From: an uncultured Pirellula sp. | Lineage (GTDB): Bacteria > Planctomycetota > Planctomycetia > Pirellulales > Pirellulaceae | NCBI GenBank assembly: GCA_903858115.1 | Contig: CAIOHR010000060.1 | Location: 62,001 to 126,000 of the forward strand | Reading direction: 5' to 3' | DNA length: 64,000 bases | Part shown: positions 1-8,996 of the stretch, piece by piece | Numbering within the stretch: position 1 is the first letter of the stretch | Layout of the letters: each line of letters begins with the position of its first letter | The notes under the pieces: model-generated | Seen by the model: the letters and a program-made list of their open reading frames with translations, nothing else | Databases searched by the model: none | What the model was told of the DNA's origin: nothing | Position numbers and translations under genes: made by a program

Positions 1-307
1 CGTGTTTTCCCTGTTTGGCCGCCGCGATGATCCATTCTTTCCGCAATCCCGTGGGCAATGGAATATAAACAGCATCGATATCCGTTCGTTTCAAAAGCGC
101 TTCGTAGGAATCGTGAGCATCGACGCTGGTGCGTTGCGGTGTATGGTGGCTGCATTCTCGAATGAATTGTTCGGCAGCGTCTTTTCGCCTGCTAGCCACG
201 GCGACCACGGAACCTGAGGAAGATTGGGCGATGGCACGCCAGTTTTTCCTCGCGATTCCGGCTGCCGAGAGAATTCCCCAGCGACATTGAATTTGAGATA
301 AAGTCAT
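1..307 (-). CDS. Gfo/Idh/MocA-family oxidoreductase, N-terminal part (cut by window edge)
   Basis: The reverse strand is open from an ATG at 307 to the window edge, giving 102 codons. It begins with a Rossmann-type NAD(P)-binding segment (RWGILSAAGIARKN), then VAVASRRKDAAEQF, and ends in YIPLPTGLRKEWIIAAAKQG, the strand and helix that precede the EKP motif in this family. Such enzymes oxidise or reduce sugars and related polyols with a nicotinamide cofactor. An AGGAA ribosome-binding site lies just upstream of the ATG. The EKP motif and the substrate domain lie outside the window, so substrate and full length are unknown. Family assignment comes from the visible motifs only. Confidence 0.85.
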   Translation of the reverse strand, partial: MTLSQIQCRWGILSAAGIARKNWRAIAQSSSGSVVAVASRRKDAAEQFIRECSHHTPQRTSVDAHDSYEALLKRTDIDAVYIPLPTGLRKEWIIAAAKQGKH

Positions 308-552
308 GAAGTTCCTAGATTTGATGTAATTCGCGTGTAAGGCCTGAAGTGCGCAGAGCAACGATTTTACCAAGACTGCTTCTTTTGAAATCCATCTTGA
401 CCCGGTTTCCGTAGCTTGGATATCCTCCGCGTCAGCTACGGCAGGTTCGGTAGTTTCGGCAGGCGTGATGACTGTCACAGGATAGACAGATCGCGTCGGT
501 TTGGCGACCCGTCGGCAAAATGGAAATGAACATTCAGGAAGGATAGTTCCCT

Positions 553-1146
553 ATGTCCAGTACTAAAACGGTTTTTACAACCGGCGAGGCTGCCAAAATT
601 TGCAAGGTAAGCCAACAGACGATTATCCGTTGTTTCGACAACGGTACACTCAAAGGTTTCCGAGTCCCAGGAAGCCGATTCCGACGAATACCGCGTGATC
701 ACTTATTCGTTTTCATGAAGGACAACGGCATTCCAACGGATGCTTTAGAGAGCGGCAAGAAGAAATTGTTGATCGTAGATGACGATCAGGACCTGGTAGA
801 TCTCATGTATGACACCTTCGCTCGCGATGGCCGCTTTGATATCCGCACTGCAAACAACGGATTCGACTCGGGCATGCAAGTCAAGGAGTTTCGCCCAGAC
901 ATGGTAGTGCTCGACGTAATGCTACCTGACATCAATGGTAAAGAAGTTTGCCAACGTGTTCGCAGCGACCGAACGATGGATTCTGTCAAAATCCTTTGCA
1001 TTTCGGGGATGATCGAACACGACCGAGTAGCGGAATTGCGAGCAGCCGGTGCCAATGACTTTATGCAAAAGCCGTTTACAACCGATCGTTTGCTCGACCG
1101 AGTGTGCGATATGCTCGAAATTGACAGACCGGTCGCAGTAGTTTAA
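553..1146 (+). CDS. Response regulator with N-terminal excisionase/MerR-like HTH
   Basis: This 197-residue protein joins a DNA-binding domain to a receiver. Residues 7-55 (TTGEAAKICKVSQQTIIRCF, then GFRVPGSRFRRIP) are an excisionase/MerR-type winged helix. Residues 70-190 form a CheY-like receiver with the acidic pocket D76-D77-D78, phospho-acceptor D121 (VVLDVMLPD), S151 and K173. The DNA-binding domain precedes the receiver, the reverse of OmpR or NarL regulators. An AGGAAGGA site at 536-543 sets the ATG. A histidine kinase gene follows, but a strong terminator lies between them, so partnership is inferred from proximity only. Target genes are unknown. Confidence 0.92.
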   Translation: MSSTKTVFTTGEAAKICKVSQQTIIRCFDNGTLKGFRVPGSRFRRIPRDHLFVFMKDNGIPTDALESGKKKLLIVDDDQDLVDLMYDTFARDGRFDIRTANNGFDSGMQVKEFRPDMVVLDVMLPDINGKEVCQRVRSDRTMDSVKILCISGMIEHDRVAELRAAGANDFMQKPFTTDRLLDRVCDMLEIDRPVAVV

Positions 1147-1201
1147 CGGCAAATACGGTAGGTTTAGAAACCCTATCCAAAGTTGTAACAATTAATCGTA
1201 G

Positions 1202-1249
1202 AATGGCGGGAGCTTTCCATCGTTGATCGCTTCCGCCATTTTCGTTTTT
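1202..1249 (+). terminator. Rho-independent terminator after the response regulator
   Basis: A 12-bp stem (1202-1213 with 1229-1240, one G-T wobble) encloses a 15-nt loop and is followed by a T-rich run to 1249. It separates the regulator gene from the histidine kinase gene that starts at 1293, so the latter probably has its own transcription start or depends on read-through. Confidence 0.8.
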
Positions 1250-1292
1250 GCAGTAACGGTATCGCGAATTCCAGTTATTGCCGACCATCATC

Positions 1293-2390
1293 ATGACACA
1301 CAACCTAGAACCCACGCTCCCGCGAGCCATTCAGGCTTTGCTTTTTGCTTCGCTGCACCTTCGTGAACGCTCGGATCACTCGTCCGGGGCGGATTCCGAA
1401 CTGGAAGACTGGTTTGCACGATTTGCACCGCATTTGGGCTTTGCCTTTTCGCCGACGCAATCGTTATTGGAGCGATTCCAAGCAATTTTGATGAGGATCC
1501 ATTCTCCATCCCAATCGGACGACTCTTCTTTACTTTTCCAGCATGCGGACCAACGAGATATTCAATCGTTGGTGGATGCGGTTCATAGCACGATCAAGGC
1601 GCTTTCGCATCGGCAAAGATTTGTTGAAGCCGTTCAAAACGAACAACATCGATCGATCTATGACTTTGCTTACGGATTAACTCACGAAATCAACAATCCA
1701 CTCGCAAACATCGCCGCGCGCGCTCACCAGCTCATTCAAGGTGCATCGAGCGAAATCGATCGAAAGTCGTTAGCCACTATCGTAGACCAAGCGATGCGAG
1801 CCCATGAGATGCTGGCCGAGATGATGCGTGTGGTGAAGCCCGCACGACTAGAGCTTGGAAGCATTTGCATTGAAGAGATAGTGAATCAGACGATCGAGAG
1901 CCTTTCTGCCAAACTGGTTAGTAATGAAATCCAGCTTCAACTCCATCGCACTTCCGAGTCGTTGTTCGCCATTTCGAATGCGGAATCATTCCAGGAGGTA
2001 CTGCATGGAATTCTTTGCAATTGCATGGACGCGTGTCGCCCCTCGGATCGGATCGATATCGCTATCGATCCATTGACAACAGAAGATCCGGACTATGGAC
2101 CAGGAGAAGAAAATGGAACGCGAATCAGGATTGCAATTCGAGACACAGGCATGGGGTTGTCAACAGACTCGCTCCAGCGAGCCTTCCACCTCTATTACAG
2201 CGGTCGGGAACATGGGAGAGGTCTCGGTATTTCACTTGCGAACGCAAAGCGAGTGATCGAAGCCTCTGGCGGTTCGATACAAATCCAGAGTTCGCCTAGT
2301 CTAGGAACAACTGTAGAAATCCGCTTGGTCGCTGCCCCCCCACCCGTGGTCGCTCGAAGAAAAGTCCGAGTGTCGAACATCGCCCAATGA
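1293..2390 (+). CDS. Soluble sensor histidine kinase
   Basis: A cytoplasmic histidine kinase of about 365 residues with no membrane segment. The N-terminal 120 residues match nothing I recognise. The H-box is GLTHEINNPLANI with the phospho-accepting His about 131 residues from the ATG. The ATPase part shows an N-box-like region (ILCNCMDACRPSD), a G1 box (RDTGMGLS) and a G2 box (GRGLGISLANAKRV). A TTG 15 bases upstream is in frame, but the ATG at 1293 is preferred. The gene may phosphorylate the upstream HTH-receiver protein. The absence of a transmembrane sensor implies an internal signal or a partner protein. Confidence 0.9.
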   Translation: MTHNLEPTLPRAIQALLFASLHLRERSDHSSGADSELEDWFARFAPHLGFAFSPTQSLLERFQAILMRIHSPSQSDDSSLLFQHADQRDIQSLVDAVHSTIKALSHRQRFVEAVQNEQHRSIYDFAYGLTHEINNPLANIAARAHQLIQGASSEIDRKSLATIVDQAMRAHEMLAEMMRVVKPARLELGSICIEEIVNQTIESLSAKLVSNEIQLQLHRTSESLFAISNAESFQEVLHGILCNCMDACRPSDRIDIAIDPLTTEDPDYGPGEENGTRIRIAIRDTGMGLSTDSLQRAFHLYYSGREHGRGLGISLANAKRVIEASGGSIQIQSSPSLGTTVEIRLVAAPPPVVARRKVRVSNIAQ

Positions 2391-2615
2391 AATGGACGGC
2401 GATTCGCCGTATTGGCTCTATCGCCAGCTCTTGCAGTTTCGAGATGAGGCAGCTCGGCGGCTTGCACGGGCACCGCGGGATGTATTACCCAGTCTCTCGT
2501 TGCGCTTGATACTCCATCCCCAGTAGTTACTCGAAGAAAGGTCCATGCGCTGAATGTCGCACACGGATACCGTTATCAATTCGCGATTGGTACAAAGCAA
2601 TTGCTGCGGTGTTTA

Positions 2616-3254
2616 TCAAGTAGCCTTCAGGAGGCTGGCGGCGACGACGAATGCTACTAACAACAGTACCCAAACAATGTCTAGAAAGTGCCAGTAGATC
2701 ACACAAAATCGCAATCCAACATTTCTCTCGTGATCATATCTGTCTCTGCATGCATTGAACACGGTAACCAATAGTCCCACGATACCAGCGATGACATGCA
2801 ACGCATGCAGCAGCGCCAACGTAAATGTAAACGCATAAGCTGTTTTTCGTGCGGTTCCCATCTCGGCAGCCGAGCGAACAAGTACGTACATTCCTTCAAT
2901 TTGAACCAACATGAACAAAATTGCAAAGAAACTGGCAAACACCACCGAGTACTTCACGCGGTCCGTTCTATCTCGCCTGGCTGCCCTCAGAGCAACTTCA
3001 AGAGCTCCAGACACTCCAACAAGAAACACTGTCGACCAAATAAAACTTCGCGGAAGCCGAAGAGCACTGGCCACTTCACCTGCGGCGGGACCCATTCGCA
3101 TCGCGATGTAAACCACATAGAGGATGATGCTCGAGAAAAAAAAGACACCGAGCGCCGATATCAATAGCCAAACACCCTGCAAGCTCCGTTGATCCGCTGG
3201 GATCAGGGCACTCCGCTTCTTGGCTGAGTCGACGGTTGCTAATTTACTGCTCAA
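2616..3254 (-). CDS. Heme-copper oxidase subunit III family protein
   Basis: A 212-residue integral membrane protein with five predicted helices. LLHALHVIAG in helix 4 and YWHFLDIVWVLLL in helix 5 are the hallmark motifs of cytochrome c oxidase subunit III. Its length fits the short five-helix bacterial forms (also found as NorE-like proteins) rather than the seven-helix mitochondrial type. No subunit I or II gene is adjacent: upstream and downstream genes are a sulfatase and a histidine kinase. It may assemble with an oxidase encoded elsewhere or act with a nitric oxide reductase. Family call is strong; partner is unknown. Confidence 0.88.
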   Translation of the reverse strand: MSSKLATVDSAKKRSALIPADQRSLQGVWLLISALGVFFFSSIILYVVYIAMRMGPAAGEVASALRLPRSFIWSTVFLVGVSGALEVALRAARRDRTDRVKYSVVFASFFAILFMLVQIEGMYVLVRSAAEMGTARKTAYAFTFTLALLHALHVIAGIVGLLVTVFNACRDRYDHERNVGLRFCVIYWHFLDIVWVLLLVAFVVAASLLKAT

Positions 3255-3393
3255 AGGCCAACTCTCTCATCAAAGACGTTTCTCTCATCGTCGGAACGGA
3301 AAGGGGAAAATGTCCGTATCTTCACTTAACCGAGACTGCGGGGACAGCGATAACTTTCCCGATCGTGAAAAATCTGCTCGGTTTCCCTTGTTT

Positions 3394-4818
3394 TCATGGA
3401 ACAATAACTTTAGGAGCCCAATGCTTGTCGAGTTCCTGGCGGAGGGTTGCGACAATTTCTGGATGGGCTCCAGCAATATTTTTATCCTCGCTCGGATCTG
3501 CCTGCAAGTCGTAGAGCATCGGTTGAGCGGAGATCAACGTTGCCTCCAAATCGGGACGCAAAAACTTATCGGACGGAATCGATTTCAATGGTCCTTTTGC
3601 TTCAAAAGTACGTGGAATAATCAGCCGCCAACGTCCATCGGTCACCCATCGCCATAATACATTTGCGGCAGGATCATCGAGCGTCTGCGAACGGATCGTG
3701 TAGTCCTCGCCGAACACGTATTTGCGAGACTCCGTGCTCTTGCTATCAAGCAGATTGACGCCCCGAAGTTCTTTCGGAATTGGAACCCCAATAGCTGCAA
3801 GCAACGTAGGGGCAATATCAATGGACGAAGCGACCGAACTCGATCTTACTGGCGCAACATGTCCTGGCCATCGTACCATGATCGGCGTGCGATGTCCCGC
3901 GTCATAAGGGGTCGTCTTATTCTTCGGTGCAAAGCCAGCGGACGATGGGGACTGTATCCAGCCATTATCCGTCACATAGATCACGATCGTGTTCTCTGAC
4001 AGCTTCTCTTGATCAAGATGGTTCAACAACGCTCCGCACGTTTCATCGAACCATTCGCACATTGCCCAATAACGAGCGACATGCGGCGAATCGGTCTTGT
4101 TCGCATACTTTGTGAACAAGCGTTCCGGAGGGGTATGTGGCGAATGAGGCATAAAGGGAGCATACCAAACGAAAAATGGCTTCTCTTGTTGACGGGACTC
4201 AGCGATGAAATCAAAAATGGGTTGCAATCCTTCGCGACCAATCGTGAGCCCTTTGTCACCATGGCGACTCCCCTCGGTCATACCATGCGTGAAGCCACCT
4301 CGAGAAAAGTCCCCTTGCCACCACTTTCCCGTCTGAAAACTGAAGTAATTTCGGCTCGCAAGCAATCGAGGTAGCGTCGGTACATCATCAAGCATCGCAT
4401 TCCATTGCGTGGTGAGTTCGGGAGAAGAGCCACGACCGCCTTTGATTTTTGCATCTGCGGCCCCTGGTAGTGGCGGATCATTGGCGGTGATTTTGTGTTG
4501 ATGCGGATAGAGCCCAGTAATGATGGTTGCCAAACTGGGGCAACAAACACTGGTAGGAACAAAACCGCGAGTGAACGTTAAACTCTCCTTCGCCAACCTA
4601 TCGATGTGCGGCGTTTGGATATGAGGGTGTCCCATAAAGCCGTAGTCACCGGCCCCTTGGTCATCGGAGATGATTAGAACTACATTCGGTCTAGTCTCCG
4701 CGTGAACGGTACTCGAAGCAACCAACGCAATCGACAGTACGAGCCCAGGCAACACGAAAGCTGCGCGTTGGATTACAGACTGCCACTGAAATGGACTTAG
4801 GATACTAGCGACAATCAT
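3394..4818 (-). CDS. Exported sulfatase
   Basis: A type I sulfatase-family hydrolase of about 474 residues, exported by a signal sequence (hydrophobic run FVLPGLVLSIALVASS, ending in HAE). The metal-binding start RPNVVLIISDDQG and the formylglycine region SVCCPSLATIITG are clear. The first Cys (about residue 92) sits in C-x-P-S, but the usual following Arg is Leu. Later family blocks such as YVTDNGW and SSIDIAPTLL are present. The ATG at 4818 puts the signal peptide at the N-terminus; an in-frame ATG lies 21 codons upstream. Substrate, probably a sulfated polysaccharide, cannot be read from sequence. The gene is divergent from the DUF1080-esterase gene. Confidence 0.92.
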   Translation of the reverse strand: MIVASILSPFQWQSVIQRAAFVLPGLVLSIALVASSTVHAETRPNVVLIISDDQGAGDYGFMGHPHIQTPHIDRLAKESLTFTRGFVPTSVCCPSLATIITGLYPHQHKITANDPPLPGAADAKIKGGRGSSPELTTQWNAMLDDVPTLPRLLASRNYFSFQTGKWWQGDFSRGGFTHGMTEGSRHGDKGLTIGREGLQPIFDFIAESRQQEKPFFVWYAPFMPHSPHTPPERLFTKYANKTDSPHVARYWAMCEWFDETCGALLNHLDQEKLSENTIVIYVTDNGWIQSPSSAGFAPKNKTTPYDAGHRTPIMVRWPGHVAPVRSSSVASSIDIAPTLLAAIGVPIPKELRGVNLLDSKSTESRKYVFGEDYTIRSQTLDDPAANVLWRWVTDGRWRLIIPRTFEAKGPLKSIPSDKFLRPDLEATLISAQPMLYDLQADPSEDKNIAGAHPEIVATLRQELDKHWAPKVIVP

Positions 4819-5034
4819 GATGGCAGTTCTGCTCCAAGCGATTGGTTGGGTGGAAGGATCGCGGATTATAGACCATAGCAATGGCCACTCCCAGTAGAAT
4901 CCTTTTCAAGATCGATGGCCCCATCGCACATTTGGCACCATCGTCCGATATACTTCATGGAATGGGTCTCTATTGCATTCCGATGCGTCGCCCGACAAGA
5001 GCGATGACTCACGATGCCATCGCTTTCCACGCGA

Positions 5035-5085
5035 CTGCCTTTCACTCGATTTCTGCCTTTCACTCGATTTCTGCCTTCCACTCAC
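5035..5085. repeat. 18-bp tandem repeat just upstream of a start codon
   Basis: Two perfect copies and a third diverged partial copy of CTGCCTTTCACTCGATTT end about 10 bases before the ATG at 5096. It is one of several short tandem duplications at gene borders in this window. Confidence 0.85.
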
Positions 5086-5095
5086 CGATTCTGTT

Positions 5096-6712
5096 ATGAA
5101 GCATCTACTCACTTTCTGCGCATTAACGCTCTTTGTTTTCGCAACTATTTTCCGATATGTCGATGAATTGCAGGCCGATCCCCCGAAGCCACCCGAGGGA
5201 TTTCGTGCGTTATTCAATGGTCAAGATCTTTCCGGATGGTATGGCTGGGATCCGCATGCGTCAGCCAGTCTATCGGGTGATACCAAAGCCAAGAACCTAA
5301 AAAAGCAGCGCGAAGAGTTTTCTCAACATTGGCGAGTCGACAACAATGAATTGGTCAATAACGGAACCGGTCCGTATGCCACGACAGAAGAGGATTTTGG
5401 AGATATCGAGTTGCTCCTTGAGTACAAAACCGTCGCTACGGCGGACAGCGGCGTCTATCTTCGCGGGACCCCTCAAGTGCAGATCTGGGACGTAAATCAA
5501 AAGTTCGATCCCAAGAAACCAGATCGCAAACCTCACCTGGGCTCAGGCGGGTTATTCAACAACACTCCGAAAACTCTTGGTCGAGACCCTATGATGGTTG
5601 CCGACAAACCTTTTGGTCAGTGGAATGCATTACGCATTCGCCAAATCGGCGCACGCACTTGGGTTACTCTCAACACCCGATTGGTCGTCGAGGGTGCAGT
5701 CATGGAAAACTATTGGGATCGCAAGCTACCGCTTCCAGCACGTGGGCCAATCATGCTTCAAACACATGGCGGTGAAATTCGGTGGAGGAACATCTTTGTC
5801 CGTGAGATCGACGCTGCCGAATCGCAACGCGTAGCAAAGCTAGAAAAGCAGTTGCCCAATCCGACCTATTACGACGTTGCTTACGGTCCACATCCAAAAC
5901 AAGTGATGCACTTCTGGAAAGCGGAATCCAGCCAGCCGACTCCATTGCTCTACTTTATTCATGGAGGTGGCTGGATGAATGGTGGTCGCATGAGTGGTTT
6001 ATCCAACATGCTGTCTACTTTGCTCGACGCAGGCATTTCCGTTGCATCGGTCGAATACCGATTCATTCCTGAAGCGACCGCCGATGGTGTTATTCCACCA
6101 GTGAAGGGACCGCTCTACGATGCCGCTCGCGGTTTGCAATTTATTCGAAGCAGAGCGGCCGAGTGGAACATCGACAAGAACCGAATTGCTGCGAGCGGAG
6201 GTTCCGCCGGCGCTTGCTCGTCGTTGTGGCTCGCGTTTCATGCAGATCTTGCGGACCCGAAAAGTGAAGATCCCATTGCTCGCGAATCGACGCGATTGTT
6301 GTGTGCTGCCGTCAACGGGGCTCAAACCACACTGGATCCGAAGCAGATGAAAGAGTGGACACCCAATAGCAAGTATGGTGGTCATGCATTCGGATTTTCT
6401 GGCGATAGTGCGAAGAAACTAAGCCAGTTCGACGAGTTCTTGTCGAAACGCGACACGATCTTGCCATGGATTGCAGAGTATTCCCCCTATGCTTTGGTGA
6501 GCAGCGACGATCCACCGATTTATCTCTATTACTCAGCACCACCATCCCTAGGCAAAGATCAAAAGGATCCGACGCACACGGCGAACTTTGGCGTGATGCT
6601 GCAAGAGCATTGCCAAACCAATGGTGTAGCCTGTGAACTTTACTACCCCGAGGCGCCGAATGCGAAACACAACTCGACCCTCGACTTTTTGCTTGAGAAG
6701 CTCAAGGACTAA
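5096..6712 (+). CDS. DUF1080 (3-keto-disaccharide hydrolase-like) domain fused to an alpha/beta-hydrolase esterase
   Basis: A two-domain secreted protein of 538 residues. After an N-terminal hydrophobic export segment (MKHLLTFCALTLFVFATIF) comes a DUF1080 domain of the concanavalin-like fold: FRALFNGQDLSGWYGW, SGVYLRGTPQVQIWD, then GEIRWRNIFVREI. The C-terminal half is an esterase/lipase alpha/beta-hydrolase with oxyanion-hole HGGGW and nucleophile elbow GGSAGA, and a plausible catalytic His near the end (AKHNS). Both halves are common planctomycete polysaccharide-degradation modules, and the adjacent divergent sulfatase fits that role. The exact substrate is unknown. The ATG at 5096 follows the short tandem repeat and starts the signal-like segment; in-frame upstream codons read through that repeat. 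Confidence 0.88.
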   Translation: MKHLLTFCALTLFVFATIFRYVDELQADPPKPPEGFRALFNGQDLSGWYGWDPHASASLSGDTKAKNLKKQREEFSQHWRVDNNELVNNGTGPYATTEEDFGDIELLLEYKTVATADSGVYLRGTPQVQIWDVNQKFDPKKPDRKPHLGSGGLFNNTPKTLGRDPMMVADKPFGQWNALRIRQIGARTWVTLNTRLVVEGAVMENYWDRKLPLPARGPIMLQTHGGEIRWRNIFVREIDAAESQRVAKLEKQLPNPTYYDVAYGPHPKQVMHFWKAESSQPTPLLYFIHGGGWMNGGRMSGLSNMLSTLLDAGISVASVEYRFIPEATADGVIPPVKGPLYDAARGLQFIRSRAAEWNIDKNRIAASGGSAGACSSLWLAFHADLADPKSEDPIARESTRLLCAAVNGAQTTLDPKQMKEWTPNSKYGGHAFGFSGDSAKKLSQFDEFLSKRDTILPWIAEYSPYALVSSDDPPIYLYYSAPPSLGKDQKDPTHTANFGVMLQEHCQTNGVACELYYPEAPNAKHNSTLDFLLEKLKD

Positions 6713-6715
6713 GCA

Positions 6716-7825
6716 CTATCCTGTTTTTCGAGTCTGCTTTTGCAATGTCTCCGTGAGTTCGTTGACGGACTTACCTTTGACTTGGTAAACATATTTAAGA
6801 ACTTCAGCGACGGCAGCATACTCGCTCAAGGGGATTGGCTTGCCCACATCTACTTGTTTGAAGAGCGCTTGCGCTAGCGGCTTTCTTTCGACGATCGGGA
6901 TGCCATTCTCTAGTGCGATCTTTCGAATCTTGGCTGCCACCAGATCTGCCCCCTTCGCCAATACGATCGGCGCCTTCATCGTTTTGGGATCGTACTGCAA
7001 CGCGATGGCAAGCTCAGTCGGGTTGGTCACGACAACGTCTGCTTTAGGGACATCTACCGAGAGGCGCTGTTGCGCTAGTTCACGTTGCACTTTTCGGCGA
7101 CGCGATTTCGTATGCGGGTCGCCTTGGGTCATTTTCATTTCTTCGCGAAGATCCTCGTCAGTCATACGCAGATCCTGCTCATACTTCCATCGTTGAAAGG
7201 CATAATCAACAACCGAGAGAACCACGAGGGCGATGGCGACATTACGACAGAGTTCTATCATCGTCGTCCATACAAATTTGCCGACGACCGATAGCTCAGC
7301 TGTCCCCAAAGCAAGGATTGCATCCCAGCGTCCCCATACGCCGCCGATCAAGATTCCTGCGACTAGGCTGATCTTGACCAAGCCGAACCCGAGGCGAGTC
7401 GTGTTGGAGAGAGACAGCAACCGTTGAAAGCCCTTCAATGGATTGATATGCGATACATCGAAGTTCAGTTTATCTGGGAGCCAGAGAGGGCCTACTTGCG
7501 CGAAGTGGACGATGAGTGACGTTAGAAGCATGCCGCCCATCAAAGGCAATAATGCGAGCCCCGATTGCAATACGTAACGCGTCAGTTGCAATATTTCAGT
7601 TCTTGAGTCGGAATGAAGGTCGACGCGACTCCCGATTCCGTCCTCCACCATTTGCCGCAAAGCATCACCAAGAGCGGGCCCCGTTGAATCTAATAAGATG
7701 ACGCCGACGAGCAGCAAGACTGCCGATGTCAGGTCGGTGGATTTGGCAACATTCCCTTCTTCGCGAGCCCGGTGCCTACGGTACTCGGTTGCTTCGTGTT
7801 TCTTTTCGCCGGATCCCTCAGCCAT
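6716..7825 (-). CDS. flhB: Flagellar export switch protein FlhB
   Basis: FlhB is the membrane switch of the flagellar type III export gate that changes specificity from rod/hook to filament substrates. The 369-residue protein starts EKKHEATEYRRHRAREEG, a version of the conserved FlhB start, and has four hydrophobic segments followed by a cytoplasmic domain. The autocleavage site usually reads N-P-T-H; here it is N268-P-T-E271, so the His is Glu while the N-P scissile bond is kept. It is the last gene of a fliP-fliQ-fliR-flhB run, 9 bases after fliR, and ends 3 bases from the convergent hydrolase gene. Confidence 0.95.
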   Translation of the reverse strand: MAEGSGEKKHEATEYRRHRAREEGNVAKSTDLTSAVLLLVGVILLDSTGPALGDALRQMVEDGIGSRVDLHSDSRTEILQLTRYVLQSGLALLPLMGGMLLTSLIVHFAQVGPLWLPDKLNFDVSHINPLKGFQRLLSLSNTTRLGFGLVKISLVAGILIGGVWGRWDAILALGTAELSVVGKFVWTTMIELCRNVAIALVVLSVVDYAFQRWKYEQDLRMTDEDLREEMKMTQGDPHTKSRRRKVQRELAQQRLSVDVPKADVVVTNPTELAIALQYDPKTMKAPIVLAKGADLVAAKIRKIALENGIPIVERKPLAQALFKQVDVGKPIPLSEYAAVAEVLKYVYQVKGKSVNELTETLQKQTRKTG

Positions 7826-7834
7826 ACTCCATCT

Positions 7835-8632
7835 TTATCCTTGCCGTGGTGACGGGAAAAGCTGTGCAGTGCGTTCAATCCATCCAGCCAATTCGTCCTG
7901 AAAGACCCAGCCGATGCTTGTGATCGAGAGCGCCATTACCAGCAGCATGATGGTCACATTGAGGCTAAATCCAATCGCCATAATATTCAACTGCGGTAAC
8001 GTTCGTCCGATCAATGCGGTAACGAAATTCGCGAGTAATAATGCGATGGCTGGAGGTGCGGAGGCTCGCAATCCGACATTGACGCTATGCCCAAGAAGTT
8101 CGTGCAAATGCATCAGCCAATACTCCTCAAGAAGAATGCCTCCTGCGGGATACGTGGTAAAACTATCGACACATGCACCGACGACGATTCGATGCCCTCC
8201 CAACGTAATGAATAACGCCATCGCTAACCACGATAGCATTTGGCTTACGACGGTGACAGATTCCTCTGTTGTCGGGTCGGCAGCTTGAGCAACATCCATG
8301 CTCGCTAACGAACTTATGACTTGCCCTCCAATTTGGAGCGAAGTTACGATGATCATAACGGCTGAGCCAAAGAGTAAGCCTAGCAATAGTTCCTTAATGA
8401 TCCCGAGCGCCATATCCATCAAGTGCGAAGGCAAGGGAGTCGTAAACTCCATGACGACTGGGGTGATTACGAACGCGATCATAATCACCAGCAATGCCTT
8501 GAATCGATTGGGGATCGTCGCTCCTTGAAGAGGAGGCATCATCACCAGCATCGGACCGATGCGACTCAGCACACACAGAAACGTCCACATTAGGCCGTAA
8601 AACAATGGGGCGATCGATTCAAGACTCGTCAT
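7835..8632 (-). CDS. fliR: Flagellar export gate protein FliR
   Basis: FliR is a core inner-membrane component of the flagellar type III export gate, built with FliP and FliQ. The protein has 265 residues with six or more hydrophobic segments and the family blocks FLCVLSRIGPMLVMMPPLQG near the N-terminus and a Pro/Leu-rich C-terminal region (TLPQLNIMAIGFSLN). It matches the usual length of about 260. It lies 21 bases after fliQ and 9 bases before flhB, consistent with one transcript. Confidence 0.95.
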   Translation of the reverse strand: MTSLESIAPLFYGLMWTFLCVLSRIGPMLVMMPPLQGATIPNRFKALLVIMIAFVITPVVMEFTTPLPSHLMDMALGIIKELLLGLLFGSAVMIIVTSLQIGGQVISSLASMDVAQAADPTTEESVTVVSQMLSWLAMALFITLGGHRIVVGACVDSFTTYPAGGILLEEYWLMHLHELLGHSVNVGLRASAPPAIALLLANFVTALIGRTLPQLNIMAIGFSLNVTIMLLVMALSITSIGWVFQDELAGWIERTAQLFPSPRQG

Positions 8633-8653
8633 GGAACGCCCCTTGCTTCGACC

Positions 8654-8929
8654 TTACTTGCTCGCCACATGGATAGGAATCTCTAGAAACAAATTGCGAG
8701 AGTAATCGATCATTCGATCGGCCAGCCAGGGCATGCATACGACAATGGCAAGTGTCATGGCAACCAGTTTTGGAACAGTACTAACCGTTTGATCTTGAAT
8801 TTGCGTCAAGGCTTGAAGGAGGCCGATGGCCAATCCGACAATCATACCGATCACAAGCAATGGCGCACCCAAGATGAGGGTCATCATGATCGCGTCACGA
8901 ATGAGGTCGACAGCTTCGCTGGATGTCAT
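8654..8929 (-). CDS. fliQ: Flagellar export gate protein FliQ
   Basis: FliQ is a two-helix subunit of the flagellar export gate. The 91-residue protein shows the family pattern: an N-terminal EAVDLIRDAIMMTLILGAP, then LVIGMIVGLAIGLLQALTQI and QDQTVSTVPKLVAM, and a second hydrophobic helix. Length matches the family (about 89). It sits between fliP (67 bases upstream) and fliR (21 bases downstream) on the same strand. Confidence 0.95.
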   Translation of the reverse strand: MTSSEAVDLIRDAIMMTLILGAPLLVIGMIVGLAIGLLQALTQIQDQTVSTVPKLVAMTLAIVVCMPWLADRMIDYSRNLFLEIPIHVASK

Positions 8930-8996
8930 GAATTGGCTTTACAGGTTGAGAATTTTTGACAGGGAGAAAAAATCGCAAATACGGAACTCTCCGAAG

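Noticed and set aside
2..217. Plus-strand frame at the left edge
   Set aside because: The minus strand encodes a recognisable Gfo/Idh/MocA N-terminus over the same bases.
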